From Stenotrophomonas sp. MMGLT7 (GTDB taxonomy: Bacteria > Pseudomonadota > Gammaproteobacteria > Xanthomonadales > Xanthomonadaceae), in NCBI RefSeq assembly GCF_021168555.1, contig NZ_JAJOZS010000007.1:124001-188000 (forward strand): 64,000 nt of DNA, written 5' to 3'. The number at the start of each line of letters is the position of its first letter. The stretch's first letter is position 1. Below the pieces are notes generated by a model. The model searched no databases and was not told where the DNA came from. It saw only the letters and a program-made list of their open reading frames with translations. Shown here piece after piece: positions 26,649-36,635 of the stretch. The position numbers and the translations under genes were made by a program.

Positions 26649-28610
26649 ATGAGCCAAGCACTGCTGCAGCTGCGCGACCTGCGCCGCGAGTTCCCGGCCG
26701 GCGACCAGACCCTGGTCGTGCTCGCGGACATCGACCTGGACATCGCCGCCGGCGAGATGGTGGCGATCGTCGGCCAGTCCGGTTCGGGCAAGTCCACGCT
26801 GATGAACATCCTCGGCTGCCTGGACCGGCCCAGCGGCGGCAGCTACCGCGTCGCCGGCCGGCAGACCGGCGCGATGTCGCCGGACGAGCTGGCCGAGCTG
26901 CGCCGCGAGCACTTCGGCTTCATCTTCCAGCGCTACCACCTGCTCGGCGACCTGGACGCCATCGGCAACGTCGAGGTGCCGGCGGTCTACGCCGGCATGC
27001 CCGGCCCGGCGCGCACCGCGCGCGCGCGCGCGCTGCTGCGCCGGCTCGGCCTGGCCGACCGCACCGGCCATACCCCCGGCCAGCTGTCCGGCGGCCAGCA
27101 GCAACGCGTGTCGATCGCACGCGCGCTGATGAACGGCGGCGAGGTGATCCTGGCCGACGAGCCGACCGGCGCGCTGGACAGCCGCTCCGGCGAGGAGGTG
27201 ATGGCGATCCTGGGCGAGCTGCACGCCGAGGGCCACACCATCATCATCGTCACCCACGACATGGCGGTGGCCCGCCACGCCCAGCGCATCATCGAGATCC
27301 ACGACGGCCGGATCGTCGCCGACCGCGCCAACCCCGGCGCCGGCACCGACGTCGCCGGCCGGCACCGGCCCGAACCGCCGCCCGCCGGCGGCAGCCACTG
27401 GCAGGCGCTGCGCGACCGCTTCGTCGAGGCGTTCCGGATGGCGCTGCTGGCGATGAACGCGCACCGCCTGCGCACCTTCCTGACCATGCTCGGCATCATC
27501 ATCGGCATCGCCTCGGTGGTGTCGGTGGTGGCGCTGGGCAACGGCTCGCAGCAGCAGATCCTGTCCAACATCTCCGCGCTGGGCACCAACACCATCGAGG
27601 TCTATCCCGGCAGCGGCTTCGGCGACATGCGCTCGGGCCGGGTGCAGACGCTCAAGGCCGGCGACGCCATCGCGCTGGCACGGCAGAGCTATGTCGACAG
27701 CGCCACCCCCAACGTCTCCACCTCGGTGACCGCGCGCCATGGCAGCCAGTCCGCGACCGCGCAGGTCAGCGGCGTCGGCGAGCAGTACTTCCGGGTCAAG
27801 GGCCTGAAACTGAGCGAAGGCGCGTTCTTCGGCACCGAGGCGGTATCCTCCATCCAGCAGGTCGCGGTGATCGACCAGAACACCCGCGCGCAGTTCTTCG
27901 CCGACACTCGGCAGAACCCGATCGGCCAGGTGATCCTGCTCGGCAACGTGCCGGTGCGCGTGGTCGGGGTGGCGCAGAAGCAGACCACCGGCTTCGGCAG
28001 CAGTTCCTCGCTCAGCATCTGGGTGCCCTACACCACCGCGATGTCGCGCATGCTCGGGCAGCACTACCTCTCCAGCATCACCGTGCGCGTGTCCGACGAC
28101 ACCCCGATGGACGCCGCCGAGCAGGCGGTCACGCGCCTGCTCAGGCTGCGCCACGGCAGCGAGGACTTCTTCCTCAGCAACAGCGCCGAGATCCGCGAGA
28201 CCATCGAGCAGACCACGCAGACGATGACGCTGATGATCGGCGCGATCGCCGCCATCGCGCTGGTGGTCGGCGGCATCGGGGTGATGAACATCATGCTGGT
28301 GTCGGTGACCGAGCGCACCCGCGAGATCGGCGTGCGCATGGCGGTGGGCGCGCGCCAGAGCGACATCATGCAGCAGTTCCTGATCGAGGCGGTGCTGGTG
28401 TGCCTGCTCGGCGGCCTGCTCGGCATCGGCCTGGCGCTGGCGCTGGGCCGGGTGTTCGCCGCCGCCGGCGGCAGCTTCGGCATGATCTTTTCGACCGGCT
28501 CGATCGTCGCCGCCTTCGCCTGCTCCAGCCTGATCGGCGTGGTGTTCGGCTTCCTGCCGGCGCGCAATGCCGCGCAACTCGACCCCGTGGAGGCCCTGGC
28601 CCGCGAATGA
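26649..28610 (+). CDS. macB: MacB-type ABC transporter (ATPase plus permease)
   Basis: Mechanotransmission ABC exporter for macrolides, peptides or envelope molecules in the MacAB-TolC class. The 653-residue product has an N-terminal nucleotide-binding domain with Walker [10 protein letters not shown] (42-50), [15 protein letters not shown] and [20 protein letters not shown]. One membrane helix ([20 protein letters not shown]), a periplasmic MacB domain and three C-terminal helices follow ([60 protein letters not shown]). It overlaps the following outer membrane gene (ATGA). The substrate cannot be read from sequence. Confidence 0.95.
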   Translation: MSQALLQLRDLRREFPAGDQTLVVLADIDLDIAAGEMVAIVGQSGSGKSTLMNILGCLDRPSGGSYRVAGRQTGAMSPDELAELRREHFGFIFQRYHLLGDLDAIGNVEVPAVYAGMPGPARTARARALLRRLGLADRTGHTPGQLSGGQQQRVSIARALMNGGEVILADEPTGALDSRSGEEVMAILGELHAEGHTIIIVTHDMAVARHAQRIIEIHDGRIVADRANPGAGTDVAGRHRPEPPPAGGSHWQALRDRFVEAFRMALLAMNAHRLRTFLTMLGIIIGIASVVSVVALGNGSQQQILSNISALGTNTIEVYPGSGFGDMRSGRVQTLKAGDAIALARQSYVDSATPNVSTSVTARHGSQSATAQVSGVGEQYFRVKGLKLSEGAFFGTEAVSSIQQVAVIDQNTRAQFFADTRQNPIGQVILLGNVPVRVVGVAQKQTTGFGSSSSLSIWVPYTTAMSRMLGQHYLSSITVRVSDDTPMDAAEQAVTRLLRLRHGSEDFFLSNSAEIRETIEQTTQTMTLMIGAIAAIALVVGGIGVMNIMLVSVTERTREIGVRMAVGARQSDIMQQFLIEAVLVCLLGGLLGIGLALALGRVFAAAGGSFGMIFSTGSIVAAFACSSLIGVVFGFLPARNAAQLDPVEALARE

Positions 28611-30040
28611 ACCGCTCCCTCCCCCTCCTGCCCGCGATCGCGGCGGTACTGCTGGCCGGCTGCGTCAGTACCGGCCAGTACCGCGCCGCTCCGATCGCGG
28701 TCGCCTCCGCCTACGGCCGCGGCGACGCCGCACGCAACCCGCCCGAACAGGCGCTGGCGCTGCAGGCCAGCTACCCTGCCCACGACATCGCCGCCGATGC
28801 CTGGTGGCGCGGCTTCGGTGACGCACGCCTGGACCGCATGGTCGAGCAGGCGCTGGCATCCAACAGCGACCTCGCCGCGGCCGGGCTGACCCTGCGCAAG
28901 GCGCGCCTGCAGGCGGGCCTCGCCGAGACCGAGCTGTGGCCGACCGCCAGCGGCAGCGTCGCCGGCTCCGGCAGCCGCGCCACCGACCGCCACGACGCGT
29001 TCGATCGCAGCTACTCCGCCAGCGTGTCGCTGGACTGGGAGATCGACCTGTGGGGCAAGCTGCGCGCGCAGCGCGACGTAGCCCAGTGGGAGGCGGCGGC
29101 CACCGACCAGGACCGCGAGAACACCGCGCTGGCACTGGTCGGCGAGGTCTGCAGCGACTACTGGCAGCTGGCCTACCTCAACCAGAGCATCGCCGCCGGC
29201 GAACAGGACCTGCAGCGGCTGGAGAAGACCCTGCAACTGGTGCAGGTGCAGTTCGCCGCCGGCGATGTCTCCAGGCTGGAACTGCGCGAGGCCGAGCAGA
29301 ACCTGGAGAGCCAGCGCACCGCGCAGAGCGCGCTGCTGCAGCAGCGGGTGGAAGTGCGCAACGCGATCGCCGTGCTGCTGGACGGCCAGCCATGGCCGCA
29401 GGCCGACGAACCGCAGGACCTGGACGCCGCGTCCAGCCCGGCGCTGGCCGCGGGCGTGCCGGCCGAGCTGCTGGCGCGGCGCCCGGACCTGCGCGCGGCC
29501 GAACTGCGCCTGCGCGAATCGCTGGCGCAGATCAAGGCCACCGCACGCAGCTACTACCCCGCGCTCAGCCTCACCGGCGCGATCGGCGGCAGCAGCACGG
29601 CGTTGTCGGACGTGGTGCGCAATCCGGTCGCCACCCTCGGTGCCGGCCTCACCCTGCCCTTCCTCAACCTGCATCAGGCGCGGCTGGACACCCGCATCGC
29701 CGGCACCGACTACGAGATCGCCGCCACCCAGTTCCGCACCACGCTCTACACCGCGCTCAGCGAGGTCGAAAACGCACTGTCGGCGCGCGAGCAGCTCGCC
29801 GCGCAGGTGGAATCGGCGGACAGGTCGTACCAGGCCGCGCGCGATGTCGAGCGCATGTACCAGGTCCGCTACCGCAGCGGCGCATCCGACCTGCGCACCT
29901 GGCTGGACGCGCAGCAGACCCTGCGCGAGTCGGAGCTGGCGCTGGCGCTGGCACGGCGCCAGCAACTGGTCGCCGACGTCACCCTGTACCAGGCGCTGGG
30001 CGGCAGCGCGCAGCCGGGTCGAAGCGACCTGCAGGAGTGA
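28607..30040 (+). CDS. macC: Outer membrane efflux lipoprotein (MacC/NodT type)
   Basis: TolC-like outer-membrane channel completing the MacAB pump; Stenotrophomonas has the same macA-macB-macC order. The product is 477 residues, with a lipoprotein signal ([13 protein letters not shown], lipobox LAGC) and two OEP domains, for example [15 protein letters not shown] and [20 protein letters not shown]. The start codon overlaps the macB stop. The C terminus ([10 protein letters not shown]) is typical of the NodT family. A perfect inverted repeat follows the gene. Confidence 0.92.
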   Translation: MNRSLPLLPAIAAVLLAGCVSTGQYRAAPIAVASAYGRGDAARNPPEQALALQASYPAHDIAADAWWRGFGDARLDRMVEQALASNSDLAAAGLTLRKARLQAGLAETELWPTASGSVAGSGSRATDRHDAFDRSYSASVSLDWEIDLWGKLRAQRDVAQWEAAATDQDRENTALALVGEVCSDYWQLAYLNQSIAAGEQDLQRLEKTLQLVQVQFAAGDVSRLELREAEQNLESQRTAQSALLQQRVEVRNAIAVLLDGQPWPQADEPQDLDAASSPALAAGVPAELLARRPDLRAAELRLRESLAQIKATARSYYPALSLTGAIGGSSTALSDVVRNPVATLGAGLTLPFLNLHQARLDTRIAGTDYEIAATQFRTTLYTALSEVENALSAREQLAAQVESADRSYQAARDVERMYQVRYRSGASDLRTWLDAQQTLRESELALALARRQQLVADVTLYQALGGSAQPGRSDLQE

Positions 30041-30043
30041 CCC

Positions 30044-30109
30044 GTAGGAGCGACTTCAGTCGCGATGAGGCCTTACCGGTAGAGCCCTCGCGACTGAAGT
30101 CGCTCCTAC
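30044..30109. repeat. REP-type palindrome between macC and rlmB
   Basis: Two perfect 22-base inverted arms (30044-30065, starting GTAGGAGCGACTTCAG, and 30088-30109) around a 22-base loop. The sequence is a known type of dispersed element in Xanthomonadaceae and pseudomonads. Here it lies between convergent genes and could act as a bidirectional terminator. Confidence 0.88.
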
Positions 30110-30144
30110 GGCGCTCCTGCGGCGGCGGCGATGCCGCAGGCAGC

Positions 30145-30888
30145 TCACGCGCGCTGCCGCACTGCCTCGAACAGGGTCACGCCGGCGGCCACCGAGACGT
30201 TGAGGCTCTCGATGTCGCCGGGCATCGGGATCTTCACCAGCCCGTCGCAATGCTCGCGGGTCAGCCGGCGCAGGCCGTCGGCCTCGCCGCCCAGCACCAG
30301 CGCGACGTTGCCGCGCAGGTCCAGCGAGTACAGCGAGGTCTCCGCCTCGCCGGCCAGGCCGTAGATCCACACGCCCAGCTTCTGCAGATCGCGCAAGGCC
30401 CGCGACAGGTTGGTCACCGCCACCACGGCGATGCGGTCGGCGGCGCCGGCCGAGGTCTTGCGCACGGTGGCATTGACCGTGGCCGACTTGTCCTTGGGGA
30501 TCACCACCGCGGTCACCCCGGCGGCGGCGGCGCTGCGCAGGCAGGCGCCGAGGTTGTGCGGGTCCTGCACGCCGTCGAGCACCAGCAGCAGTGCCTTGCC
30601 CGCGGCCGCCTCGACCAGCCCCTGCAGTTCGCTTTCCTCCCACAGCTTGGCCGCGGCATAGCGCGCGGCCACGCCCTGGTGGCGCACCGCGCCGCCCACG
30701 CCGTCGAGCGCCTGCGCGGTCACCCGGCGCACCTCGATGCCCTTGCGCAGCGCGTTTTCCTCGATCTCGGTCAGGCGCGGGTTCTTGCTGCCGCCCTCAA
30801 CCAGCACCTCGCGGACATGGTCGGCATCGTTCTCGATCGCGGAGGCCACGGCATTGACGCCGACGATCCACTGGTTCTGCTTGCTCAT
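30145..30888 (-). CDS. rlmB: 23S rRNA (guanosine-2'-O)-methyltransferase
   Basis: SPOUT-class enzyme that methylates the 2'-O of G2251 (E. coli numbering) in the peptidyl transferase P loop. The 247-residue product has the substrate-binding N-terminal domain and the knotted C-terminal domain with motif 1 LDGVQDPHNLGACLRSA, motif 2 VALVLGGEADGL and motif 3 IPMPGDIESLNVSVAAGVTL. It follows rnr by 135 bases on the same strand, the usual rnr-rlmB arrangement. Confidence 0.95.
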   Translation of the reverse strand: MSKQNQWIVGVNAVASAIENDADHVREVLVEGGSKNPRLTEIEENALRKGIEVRRVTAQALDGVGGAVRHQGVAARYAAAKLWEESELQGLVEAAAGKALLLVLDGVQDPHNLGACLRSAAAAGVTAVVIPKDKSATVNATVRKTSAGAADRIAVVAVTNLSRALRDLQKLGVWIYGLAGEAETSLYSLDLRGNVALVLGGEADGLRRLTREHCDGLVKIPMPGDIESLNVSVAAGVTLFEAVRQRA

Positions 30889-31023
30889 CTGGATGGGTGC
30901 GGGGAAAGGGAAAGGAGGAAATGGTAGGGGCTAACGCCGGCGACGGCACGCGCCGGGACTACCGCAGGCGCGGCGCCCGTCACCCGTGCCGCGGGAGCGG
31001 ACCGGGGCCGCTCCCGCGCAGGC

Positions 31024-33549
31024 TCAGTAGGACTGCTTGCGGCGCCTGGACGGCTTGCGCGCCGGTACCGGCGCCGCCTCGTCGCGGTCATCTACCAGGC
31101 GGAAGTCGATCTTGCGCTCCTCCATGCTGGCCTTGAGCACCTGGATCCGCACCCGGTCGCCGAGCCGGTACTGCTCGCCGCGGCGTTCGCCGCTGAGCGT
31201 CTTGCGGATCGGGTCGAACTGGTAGTAGTCGTGCGGCAGCTGGGTCACGTGCACCAGGCCGTTGACCTTGGATTGCTCCAGCTCCACGAACAGGCCGAAG
31301 CTGGTGACGCCGCTGATCACGCCGTCGAACTCGCTGCCGACGTGCTTCTCCATCCATGCCGCGCGGTAGCGCTCGTCCACCTCGCGCTCGGCCTCGTCGG
31401 CGCGGCGCGCACGCTCGGAGCACTGCAGCGACAGCGCCGCCATCTCGTGCGGGGTGTACAGAAACTTCTCCGGCTTGGCCCCGGTCAGGGCATGCTTGAT
31501 CGCGCGATGCACCAGCAGGTCCGGGTAGCGGCGGATCGGCGAAGTGAAGTGCGCATAGGCATCCAGCGCCAGGCCGAAGTGGCCGGCGTTCTCCGGCGTG
31601 TACACCGCCAGGCTCTGGCTGCGCAGCACCACCGATTCCAGCAGCGCCACGTCCGGGCGCTCGCGCACCTTCTTCAGCAGCGCGGTGAAGTCGCGCGGCT
31701 GCACCTTGTTCCACGGCGGCATCGACAGCTTGAATTCCTTGAGGAACTCCAGCAGGTCGGCGTACTTGGACTCCGGCGGGCGGTCGTGCACGCGGTACGG
31801 CGCCGGCACGTGCTGCGACAGCAGGTAGCGCGCCGCCTGCACATTGGCGGCGATCATGCACTCCTCGATCAGCTTGTGGGCGTCGTTGCGCACCAGCATG
31901 CCGGCCTGGGTCACCTCGCCGCGGTTGTCGAGCACGAAGCGCGTCTCGGAGGTCTCGAACTCGATCGCGCCGCGCTTCTCGCGGGCCTTGGACAGCAGGC
32001 CGTATAGCTCGTGCAGGCGCTCGACCTGCGGCAGCACCGCGCCGATCGCACGGCGCGCCTCCGGGTCCTTCTCGCCCACCGCCTGCCACACCTGGTCGTA
32101 GGTCAGGCGCGCATGCGAGCGCATCACCGCCTCGTAGAACTTGGCGCCGGTGACCTCGCCGGAGCGGTTGACCTGCATGTCGCAGACGAAGCACATGCGG
32201 TCCACGTCCGGGTTCAGCGAGCAGATGCCGTTGGACAGCGTCTCCGGCAGCATCGGCACCACGAAGCCGGGGAAGTACACCGAGGTCGCGCGGCGCTGCG
32301 CCTCCTCGTCCAGCGGCGTGCCCGGGCGCACGTAGTTGGAGACGTCGGCGATCGCCACCACCAGCCGGTAGCCCGAGCGGTTCTTCAGGCGGAAGCCCTG
32401 GCGATTGCTCTCGCAGTAGACCGCGTCGTCGAAATCCTTGGCATCGGCGCCGTCGATGGTCACCAGCGGCATGTCGCGCAGGTCCACGCGGCCGCCGATC
32501 ATCGACGGCTCCACCGTCAGCGGCACCGCCGCGGCCTCGTCCAAGACTTCCTGCGGGAACTCGTACGGCAGCTCGTGGCCGTGGATAGCGGTCTCCACCA
32601 CCAGCGACGGGGTGAGCTTGTCGCCGAGCACGGCGATGATCCTGCCGATCGGCGGGCGCCGCGTGTCCGGCGCCTGGGTCAGCTCGCACACCACCAGCTG
32701 GCCGTCGCGGGCGCCGCCGGTGGCATCGGCCGGCACCTGTACGTTGCGCTGGATGCGCTTGTCGTCGGGCACCACGAAGGCGATGCCGGCCTCCAGGCCG
32801 AAGCGGCCGATCAGGCGGTTGACGCCGCGCTCGAGCACGCGCGAGATGCTGCCCTCGCGGCGGCCGCGGCGGTCCACGCCGGTGACGTTGGCCAGCACGC
32901 GGTCGCCATGCATGACCTTGCGCATCTCGTACGGCGACAGGAACAGGTCGTCGCCGCCGCCGTCCGGGCGCAGAAAGCCGAAGCCGTCGGGATTGGCGAT
33001 CACCACGCCCGGGATCAGGTTGACCTGCTCCACCGGCGCGTAGCCGCCGCGGCGGTTCTGCACCACCTGGCCGTCGCGCAGCATCGCCGACAGGCGCCGC
33101 GACAGTGCCTCGAAGCGGTCGGGCGCGGTCAGCTTGAGCAGGCGTGCCAGCTCGTCCACCGACTGCGGGCCGTCGCACTGGTCGAGCAGCTGCAGGATCG
33201 CCTCGCGGCTGGCGATCGGCTCGGCATAGCGCTCGGCCTCGCGCGCGGCGTAGGGATCGTGGAAGGCGCCGCCGCGTGCGGGCTGCGCCGCCGACGCCGG
33301 CTTGCGCCTGCCGGGCGCCGCCGCCTTGGCCTCCGGCCTGGGCTTGCGCCCACCACCGGGTGCGGGCTTGGTCGCCGGCGCGGCCGCGGACTCGGGCATC
33401 CACGGCGGCAGCTTCTTGGCCGCGCGCTTGCGCGGCTTGGCGGCAGCCGGGCCATTTGCGGTGGACGTGCCGCCATCGGCCTTGGCCTTGGCGGATTTGC
33501 GGACCGGCGTGTCGGTCCCGTCGGGGGTTCTTTTCTTCATTGCCGCCAT
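31024..33549 (-). CDS. rnr: Ribonuclease R
   Basis: Processive 3'-5' exoribonuclease that degrades structured RNA and takes part in rRNA quality control. The 841-residue product has a helix-turn-helix-like N-terminal region (ILQLLDQCDGPQSVDELARL), cold-shock domains, an RNB catalytic domain with the acidic cluster GADAKDFDDAVYCE, an S1 domain (SEFDGVISGVTSFGLFVELE) and a basic C-terminal tail (KPSRRRKQSY). The first 95 residues are a Lys/Ala/Pro-rich extension of low complexity. Start could be 33549 or the second Met at 33540. Confidence 0.95.
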   Translation of the reverse strand: MAAMKKRTPDGTDTPVRKSAKAKADGGTSTANGPAAAKPRKRAAKKLPPWMPESAAAPATKPAPGGGRKPRPEAKAAAPGRRKPASAAQPARGGAFHDPYAAREAERYAEPIASREAILQLLDQCDGPQSVDELARLLKLTAPDRFEALSRRLSAMLRDGQVVQNRRGGYAPVEQVNLIPGVVIANPDGFGFLRPDGGGDDLFLSPYEMRKVMHGDRVLANVTGVDRRGRREGSISRVLERGVNRLIGRFGLEAGIAFVVPDDKRIQRNVQVPADATGGARDGQLVVCELTQAPDTRRPPIGRIIAVLGDKLTPSLVVETAIHGHELPYEFPQEVLDEAAAVPLTVEPSMIGGRVDLRDMPLVTIDGADAKDFDDAVYCESNRQGFRLKNRSGYRLVVAIADVSNYVRPGTPLDEEAQRRATSVYFPGFVVPMLPETLSNGICSLNPDVDRMCFVCDMQVNRSGEVTGAKFYEAVMRSHARLTYDQVWQAVGEKDPEARRAIGAVLPQVERLHELYGLLSKAREKRGAIEFETSETRFVLDNRGEVTQAGMLVRNDAHKLIEECMIAANVQAARYLLSQHVPAPYRVHDRPPESKYADLLEFLKEFKLSMPPWNKVQPRDFTALLKKVRERPDVALLESVVLRSQSLAVYTPENAGHFGLALDAYAHFTSPIRRYPDLLVHRAIKHALTGAKPEKFLYTPHEMAALSLQCSERARRADEAEREVDERYRAAWMEKHVGSEFDGVISGVTSFGLFVELEQSKVNGLVHVTQLPHDYYQFDPIRKTLSGERRGEQYRLGDRVRIQVLKASMEERKIDFRLVDDRDEAAPVPARKPSRRRKQSY

Positions 33550-33620
33550 GGTAACCCCGTGGCGGGGCGCAAATGCTCACGACCCGACCACGGCCGCGAT
33601 CCCGTCCGTGCCGAAATCCG

Positions 33621-33649
33621 TTGACAACCTCCGCACGCACCATGAAAAT
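33621..33649 (+). promoter_or_regulatory. Promoter of the first tRNA-Leu gene
   Basis: TTGACA (33621-33626), a 17-base spacer and GAAAAT (33644-33649), 14 bases before the mature tRNA 5' end. This is a good sigma-70 type match for a high-GC genome. Confidence 0.6.
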
Positions 33650-33663
33650 GCGCGGCCTGAAGT

Positions 33664-33750
33664 GCCCAGGTGGCGGAATTGGTAGACGCACTAGCTTCAG
33701 GTGCTAGCGGGGGCAACTCCGTGGAGGTTCGAGTCCTCTCCTGGGCACCA
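33664..33750 (+). tRNA. tRNA-Leu, anticodon CAG (copy 1)
   Basis: An 87-base class II tRNA with CCA encoded. The acceptor stem GCCCAGG pairs with CCTGGGC; the D arm contains GGTAGAC; the anticodon arm is CTAGC-TTCAGGT-GCTAG with anticodon CAG (reads CUG); there is a long variable arm; the T arm is GGAGGTTCGAGTCCTCT. CUG is by far the most used Leu codon in the surrounding genes. It is identical over its full length to the copy at 38134. Confidence 0.97.
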
Positions 33751-33762
33751 CGATCCGCAAAG

Positions 33763-33785
33763 ACCCCGCTCCGGCGGGGTTTTTT
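33763..33785 (+). terminator. Terminator of tRNA-Leu copy 1
   Basis: ACCCCGC-TCCG-GCGGGGT followed by TTTTT, 13 bases after the tRNA CCA end. The same hairpin follows copy 2. Confidence 0.92.
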
Positions 33786-33931
33786 GCGTCTGCGGGACGG
33801 AGCGCGCCCAGGCGACCGGCGTGCCGGCCATCGCGCCCGCGACAGCCGGCCGGCGGCCCCGCGCCGGCGCGGTACGGCTTTCCGGCCGGCCGCCGCCGCG
33901 ACTCCGCGGCACGCGTGCAGGCGCTTGCGTC

Positions 33932-35254
33932 CTATCCCTGCTGCCGGAAGATCCACTCGCGGATCGGCTCGATCGTGTAGGCGATGCGCCAGGTGTTGCG
34001 GTGCCCGCTGGCGCCGGCGCCCGAATCCTCCTTCGGGATCACCGTGCCCTTGGCGAAGGTCACGTAGTTGATCGGGCTGCCCTCGGCGTCGATCTTGTCG
34101 AACGCGGCGCGGAACTGCTCGGCGTTCCAGGTGCCGTCCCAGGTGGCGCGGCTGATCTTCGCCCCCTCCTGCTCCAGCACCTCGGTGATGGCGTCCTGGC
34201 CGGGGAACGCCTTGTCGTCGTCCTGCGAGACCAGGATCCACAGCTTCTGCCGGGCCAGCGGCTTGACCAGCGCCGGATCCCACTGGCCGGCCACCAGGAA
34301 CGAGGCGGCGAAGAAATCCGGGTACTTGATATCCATCGCGATCGACATCATGCAGCCGCCGGACTGGCCGGTGGTGTAGAGGCGCTTGCGGTCGATGCTG
34401 TACTCGTCGGCCAGCGCCTTGATCAGGTCGATGGTGGTGTCGAGCGCGTCCGAGGTGCGCGAGTCGTCGTCGGCGATGATCTCGGCGAACTGCGGCGCCA
34501 GCACGAAGCACGGGCGCTTGGCCTGGTCGTCGGGACTGGCCCAGACCACCGCGCCCAGCCCCTGGAACAGGGTGGTGCGCGTCACGTCGCTGGTGGCGCC
34601 GGCATCGTGCATGAACAGCACCAGCGGATAGGACTTGCCGGCGTCGTAGTCCTTGGGCACGAACAGGTTGTAGCGCAGCGTCTTGCCGGTGTTCGGGTCG
34701 TCGAACTGCAACTGTCTGAAATCGTCGACGATCAGGTTGCGCGCGGCCGTCGTCGCCAGCGTGCCCGCACCCGGCGCCACGACCGTGGCCTGGGCGGTCT
34801 TGTAGACCGTGTCGTAGGTGGGGATGTCGCCCGCGTTGCCGGGGCCACGGCCACCCTGGGCCGGCCCGGACTGCCCGCCCTGGCCACCGCCCTGGCTACC
34901 TTGCGGTTGCAGCTTCTCGGCCAGCACCGCGTTGGCGTCCCCGGGCGACAGGGTCACGATCGCGAAGCGGCCGGCCTCCGCCCGGTCCGCCGGGTCGGTG
35001 GACGTGCTGGCGAAGACACCGGTGACGGTGCGGCCTTCGACCTTGAAGTCGGCCGCGGAAAGGGCCGCGCCCTGGACCGGTTCGGGATACTCGACGGCGA
35101 CCGCGACCAGGCGGACGCCGTCGCCGAACACCTCGGTGACGGCGGTGGCGCCCTGCGCATGGCCGATGCCCTTTTGCGCGCACGCGGTCACACCGATCGC
35201 CAGCAGCGATCCGATGCCTGCACTCATGATCAGGAAGTCTCGACGTGACGCCAT
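33932..35254 (-). CDS. Tat-exported PHB-depolymerase-like esterase lipoprotein
   Basis: Predicted alpha/beta-hydrolase acting outside the cytoplasm. The product is 440 residues, from the ATG with GGAG nine bases upstream. The N terminus (SRRDFLIMSAGIGSLLAIGV) is a twin-arginine signal, and TAC at about residue 25 is a possible lipobox. Residues 35-115 form an Ig-like domain; then comes a Gly/Gln-rich linker (PQGSQGGGQGGQSGPAQGG) and a hydrolase domain with LVLFMHDAG, nucleophile Ser298 in GQSGGCMMS, SQDDDKAFPG and a late GHRNTW that could supply the His. Similar proteins are annotated as prolyl oligopeptidase-like or poly(3-hydroxybutyrate) depolymerase-like; the substrate is unknown. It is cotranscribed with the ceramidase-like gene upstream (22-base gap). 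Confidence 0.82.
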   Translation of the reverse strand: MASRRDFLIMSAGIGSLLAIGVTACAQKGIGHAQGATAVTEVFGDGVRLVAVAVEYPEPVQGAALSAADFKVEGRTVTGVFASTSTDPADRAEAGRFAIVTLSPGDANAVLAEKLQPQGSQGGGQGGQSGPAQGGRGPGNAGDIPTYDTVYKTAQATVVAPGAGTLATTAARNLIVDDFRQLQFDDPNTGKTLRYNLFVPKDYDAGKSYPLVLFMHDAGATSDVTRTTLFQGLGAVVWASPDDQAKRPCFVLAPQFAEIIADDDSRTSDALDTTIDLIKALADEYSIDRKRLYTTGQSGGCMMSIAMDIKYPDFFAASFLVAGQWDPALVKPLARQKLWILVSQDDDKAFPGQDAITEVLEQEGAKISRATWDGTWNAEQFRAAFDKIDAEGSPINYVTFAKGTVIPKEDSGAGASGHRNTWRIAYTIEPIREWIFRQQG

Positions 35255-35276
35255 TGCATGTTCTCCGGTTCGGTTC

Positions 35277-36635
35277 TCAAGGTGTGTCCATCCGTTGCAG
35301 CAGGCCGACGATCGCCGTCGCCGCCGCTTCGGCCGCTCCCCGCGCATAGGGCGAGCTGCGCGCCTCGTAGGTATAGCGGTCGTAGCTGCGCATGTCCGGC
35401 ATGTACTTGGCCGCGCCGTCGACCATCGTCGCCACCAGGGTATGCGGATACGGCGAACCCGCGCGGATCTTCGCGCCGATGCTGGCGGCCAGCTCGGGCT
35501 GCACGCCGACCAGCGCGACATCGCCGATGCGCAGTAGTGCCACCGGCATCGCGGTGTCCTCGCCGGGGGCGTAGCTGAAGGCGGTGACCGGCCCGGTCGC
35601 CGCGTTGCGCGGCGAGAACTCCTGCGAGGCCACGTCCACGTGCTCGCGACGCACATCCGGCTTGGGCGCGGCCTGCGCCGCGATGCCGTCGGCGACGCGC
35701 ACGACCTCGCCGCCGAGCCGCTCGCCGAGCAGGTCCACCAGCGCGAAACCCGCCTCGTGGATGTCGACCCGGCCGACGCTGCCGTCGGCCTCGACGACAT
35801 GGCGGTTGGCCTGCAGGTAGGGCGCCTGGTCGCCGGCCGCGCCGACCAGGAACAGCGCCACCGTGCCGGCGCCGTAATGGCTCTCGACGTGGCGCGCCGC
35901 CGCCCCGGCCAGGTCGGCGCTGATCAGCTTTCCGCCCTGCGCGCGCTCGGAACCGTCCATCACCGAGGACTGCACCGCGACGTTCATCACGATCGCCAGC
36001 GTCCGGCCGCCGGCGCCATCGATGCGCAGCACGCCGACCGCGGGATCGGCGAAGCCGGCATCGTCGGCGCCCAGCCACCAGCCGTGGGGCGTGGCGACAT
36101 CGCGGTTGACGTTGACCCGGGTGGCGCCCTGCCCCGCGCCCAGTCGCGCCGGCTGCAATCCGGCGACGGCCTGCGTCGCCGCCGTCCGCAGCGCCGATTC
36201 GAAGGCGGCCAGGGCGGCGGCGTTGCGGCTGGTATCGGTGCCCGGCGGAGCATTGCCTCCGGTGAACACGTGCGGCGCCGAGAAGGTGTGGCTGGCGCAG
36301 ACGATGGCGTGGTCCGCCTTGACCGCCGCGACCTCGGCGAGGATCGCCTTCATGCCGGCGATCATCTCCTCCGAGATCGAGGTCAGGTCGATCACCGCGA
36401 TGGCCGCCCGCGAGCCGCCGCCGTCCAGCAACAGCACGCGCACGGCGAGCGGGTCGTGCTGGCCGGCGAAGCCGTCCAGCGGGAAGAGTTCGTCCGCGAA
36501 CGCCACCTCGGCGCGTCCGGCGCCGGCCCTGAACCCCGCGGCGTTCGCCGCGCGCCCGTGTGCCATGCCCGCCGGCAGCAGCGCAGCGGCGCCTACCCCG
36601 AGCCCGGCCAGCAGGAATTCCCTTCGTGATTGCAT
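35277..36635 (-). CDS. Tat-exported neutral-ceramidase-like amidohydrolase
   Basis: The product is 452 residues with a twin-arginine signal (MQSRREFLLAGLGVGAAALL), followed by a domain resembling the N-terminal part of neutral/alkaline non-lysosomal ceramidases (AGRAEVAF, DDxx-like VRVLLLDGGGSRAAIAVIDL). The usual zinc-binding THTHSGPG is replaced here by SHTFSAPHVFTGG, so it may be a divergent member without ceramidase activity. Other conserved stretches are VNVNRDVATPHGWWLG, FLVGAAGDQAPYLQANR and GVQPELAASIGAKI. Such genes are common in Xanthomonadaceae and are usually annotated hypothetical. It lies 22 bases upstream of the esterase and is probably transcribed with it. Confidence 0.7.
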   Translation of the reverse strand: MQSRREFLLAGLGVGAAALLPAGMAHGRAANAAGFRAGAGRAEVAFADELFPLDGFAGQHDPLAVRVLLLDGGGSRAAIAVIDLTSISEEMIAGMKAILAEVAAVKADHAIVCASHTFSAPHVFTGGNAPPGTDTSRNAAALAAFESALRTAATQAVAGLQPARLGAGQGATRVNVNRDVATPHGWWLGADDAGFADPAVGVLRIDGAGGRTLAIVMNVAVQSSVMDGSERAQGGKLISADLAGAAARHVESHYGAGTVALFLVGAAGDQAPYLQANRHVVEADGSVGRVDIHEAGFALVDLLGERLGGEVVRVADGIAAQAAPKPDVRREHVDVASQEFSPRNAATGPVTAFSYAPGEDTAMPVALLRIGDVALVGVQPELAASIGAKIRAGSPYPHTLVATMVDGAAKYMPDMRSYDRYTYEARSSPYARGAAEAAATAIVGLLQRMDTP

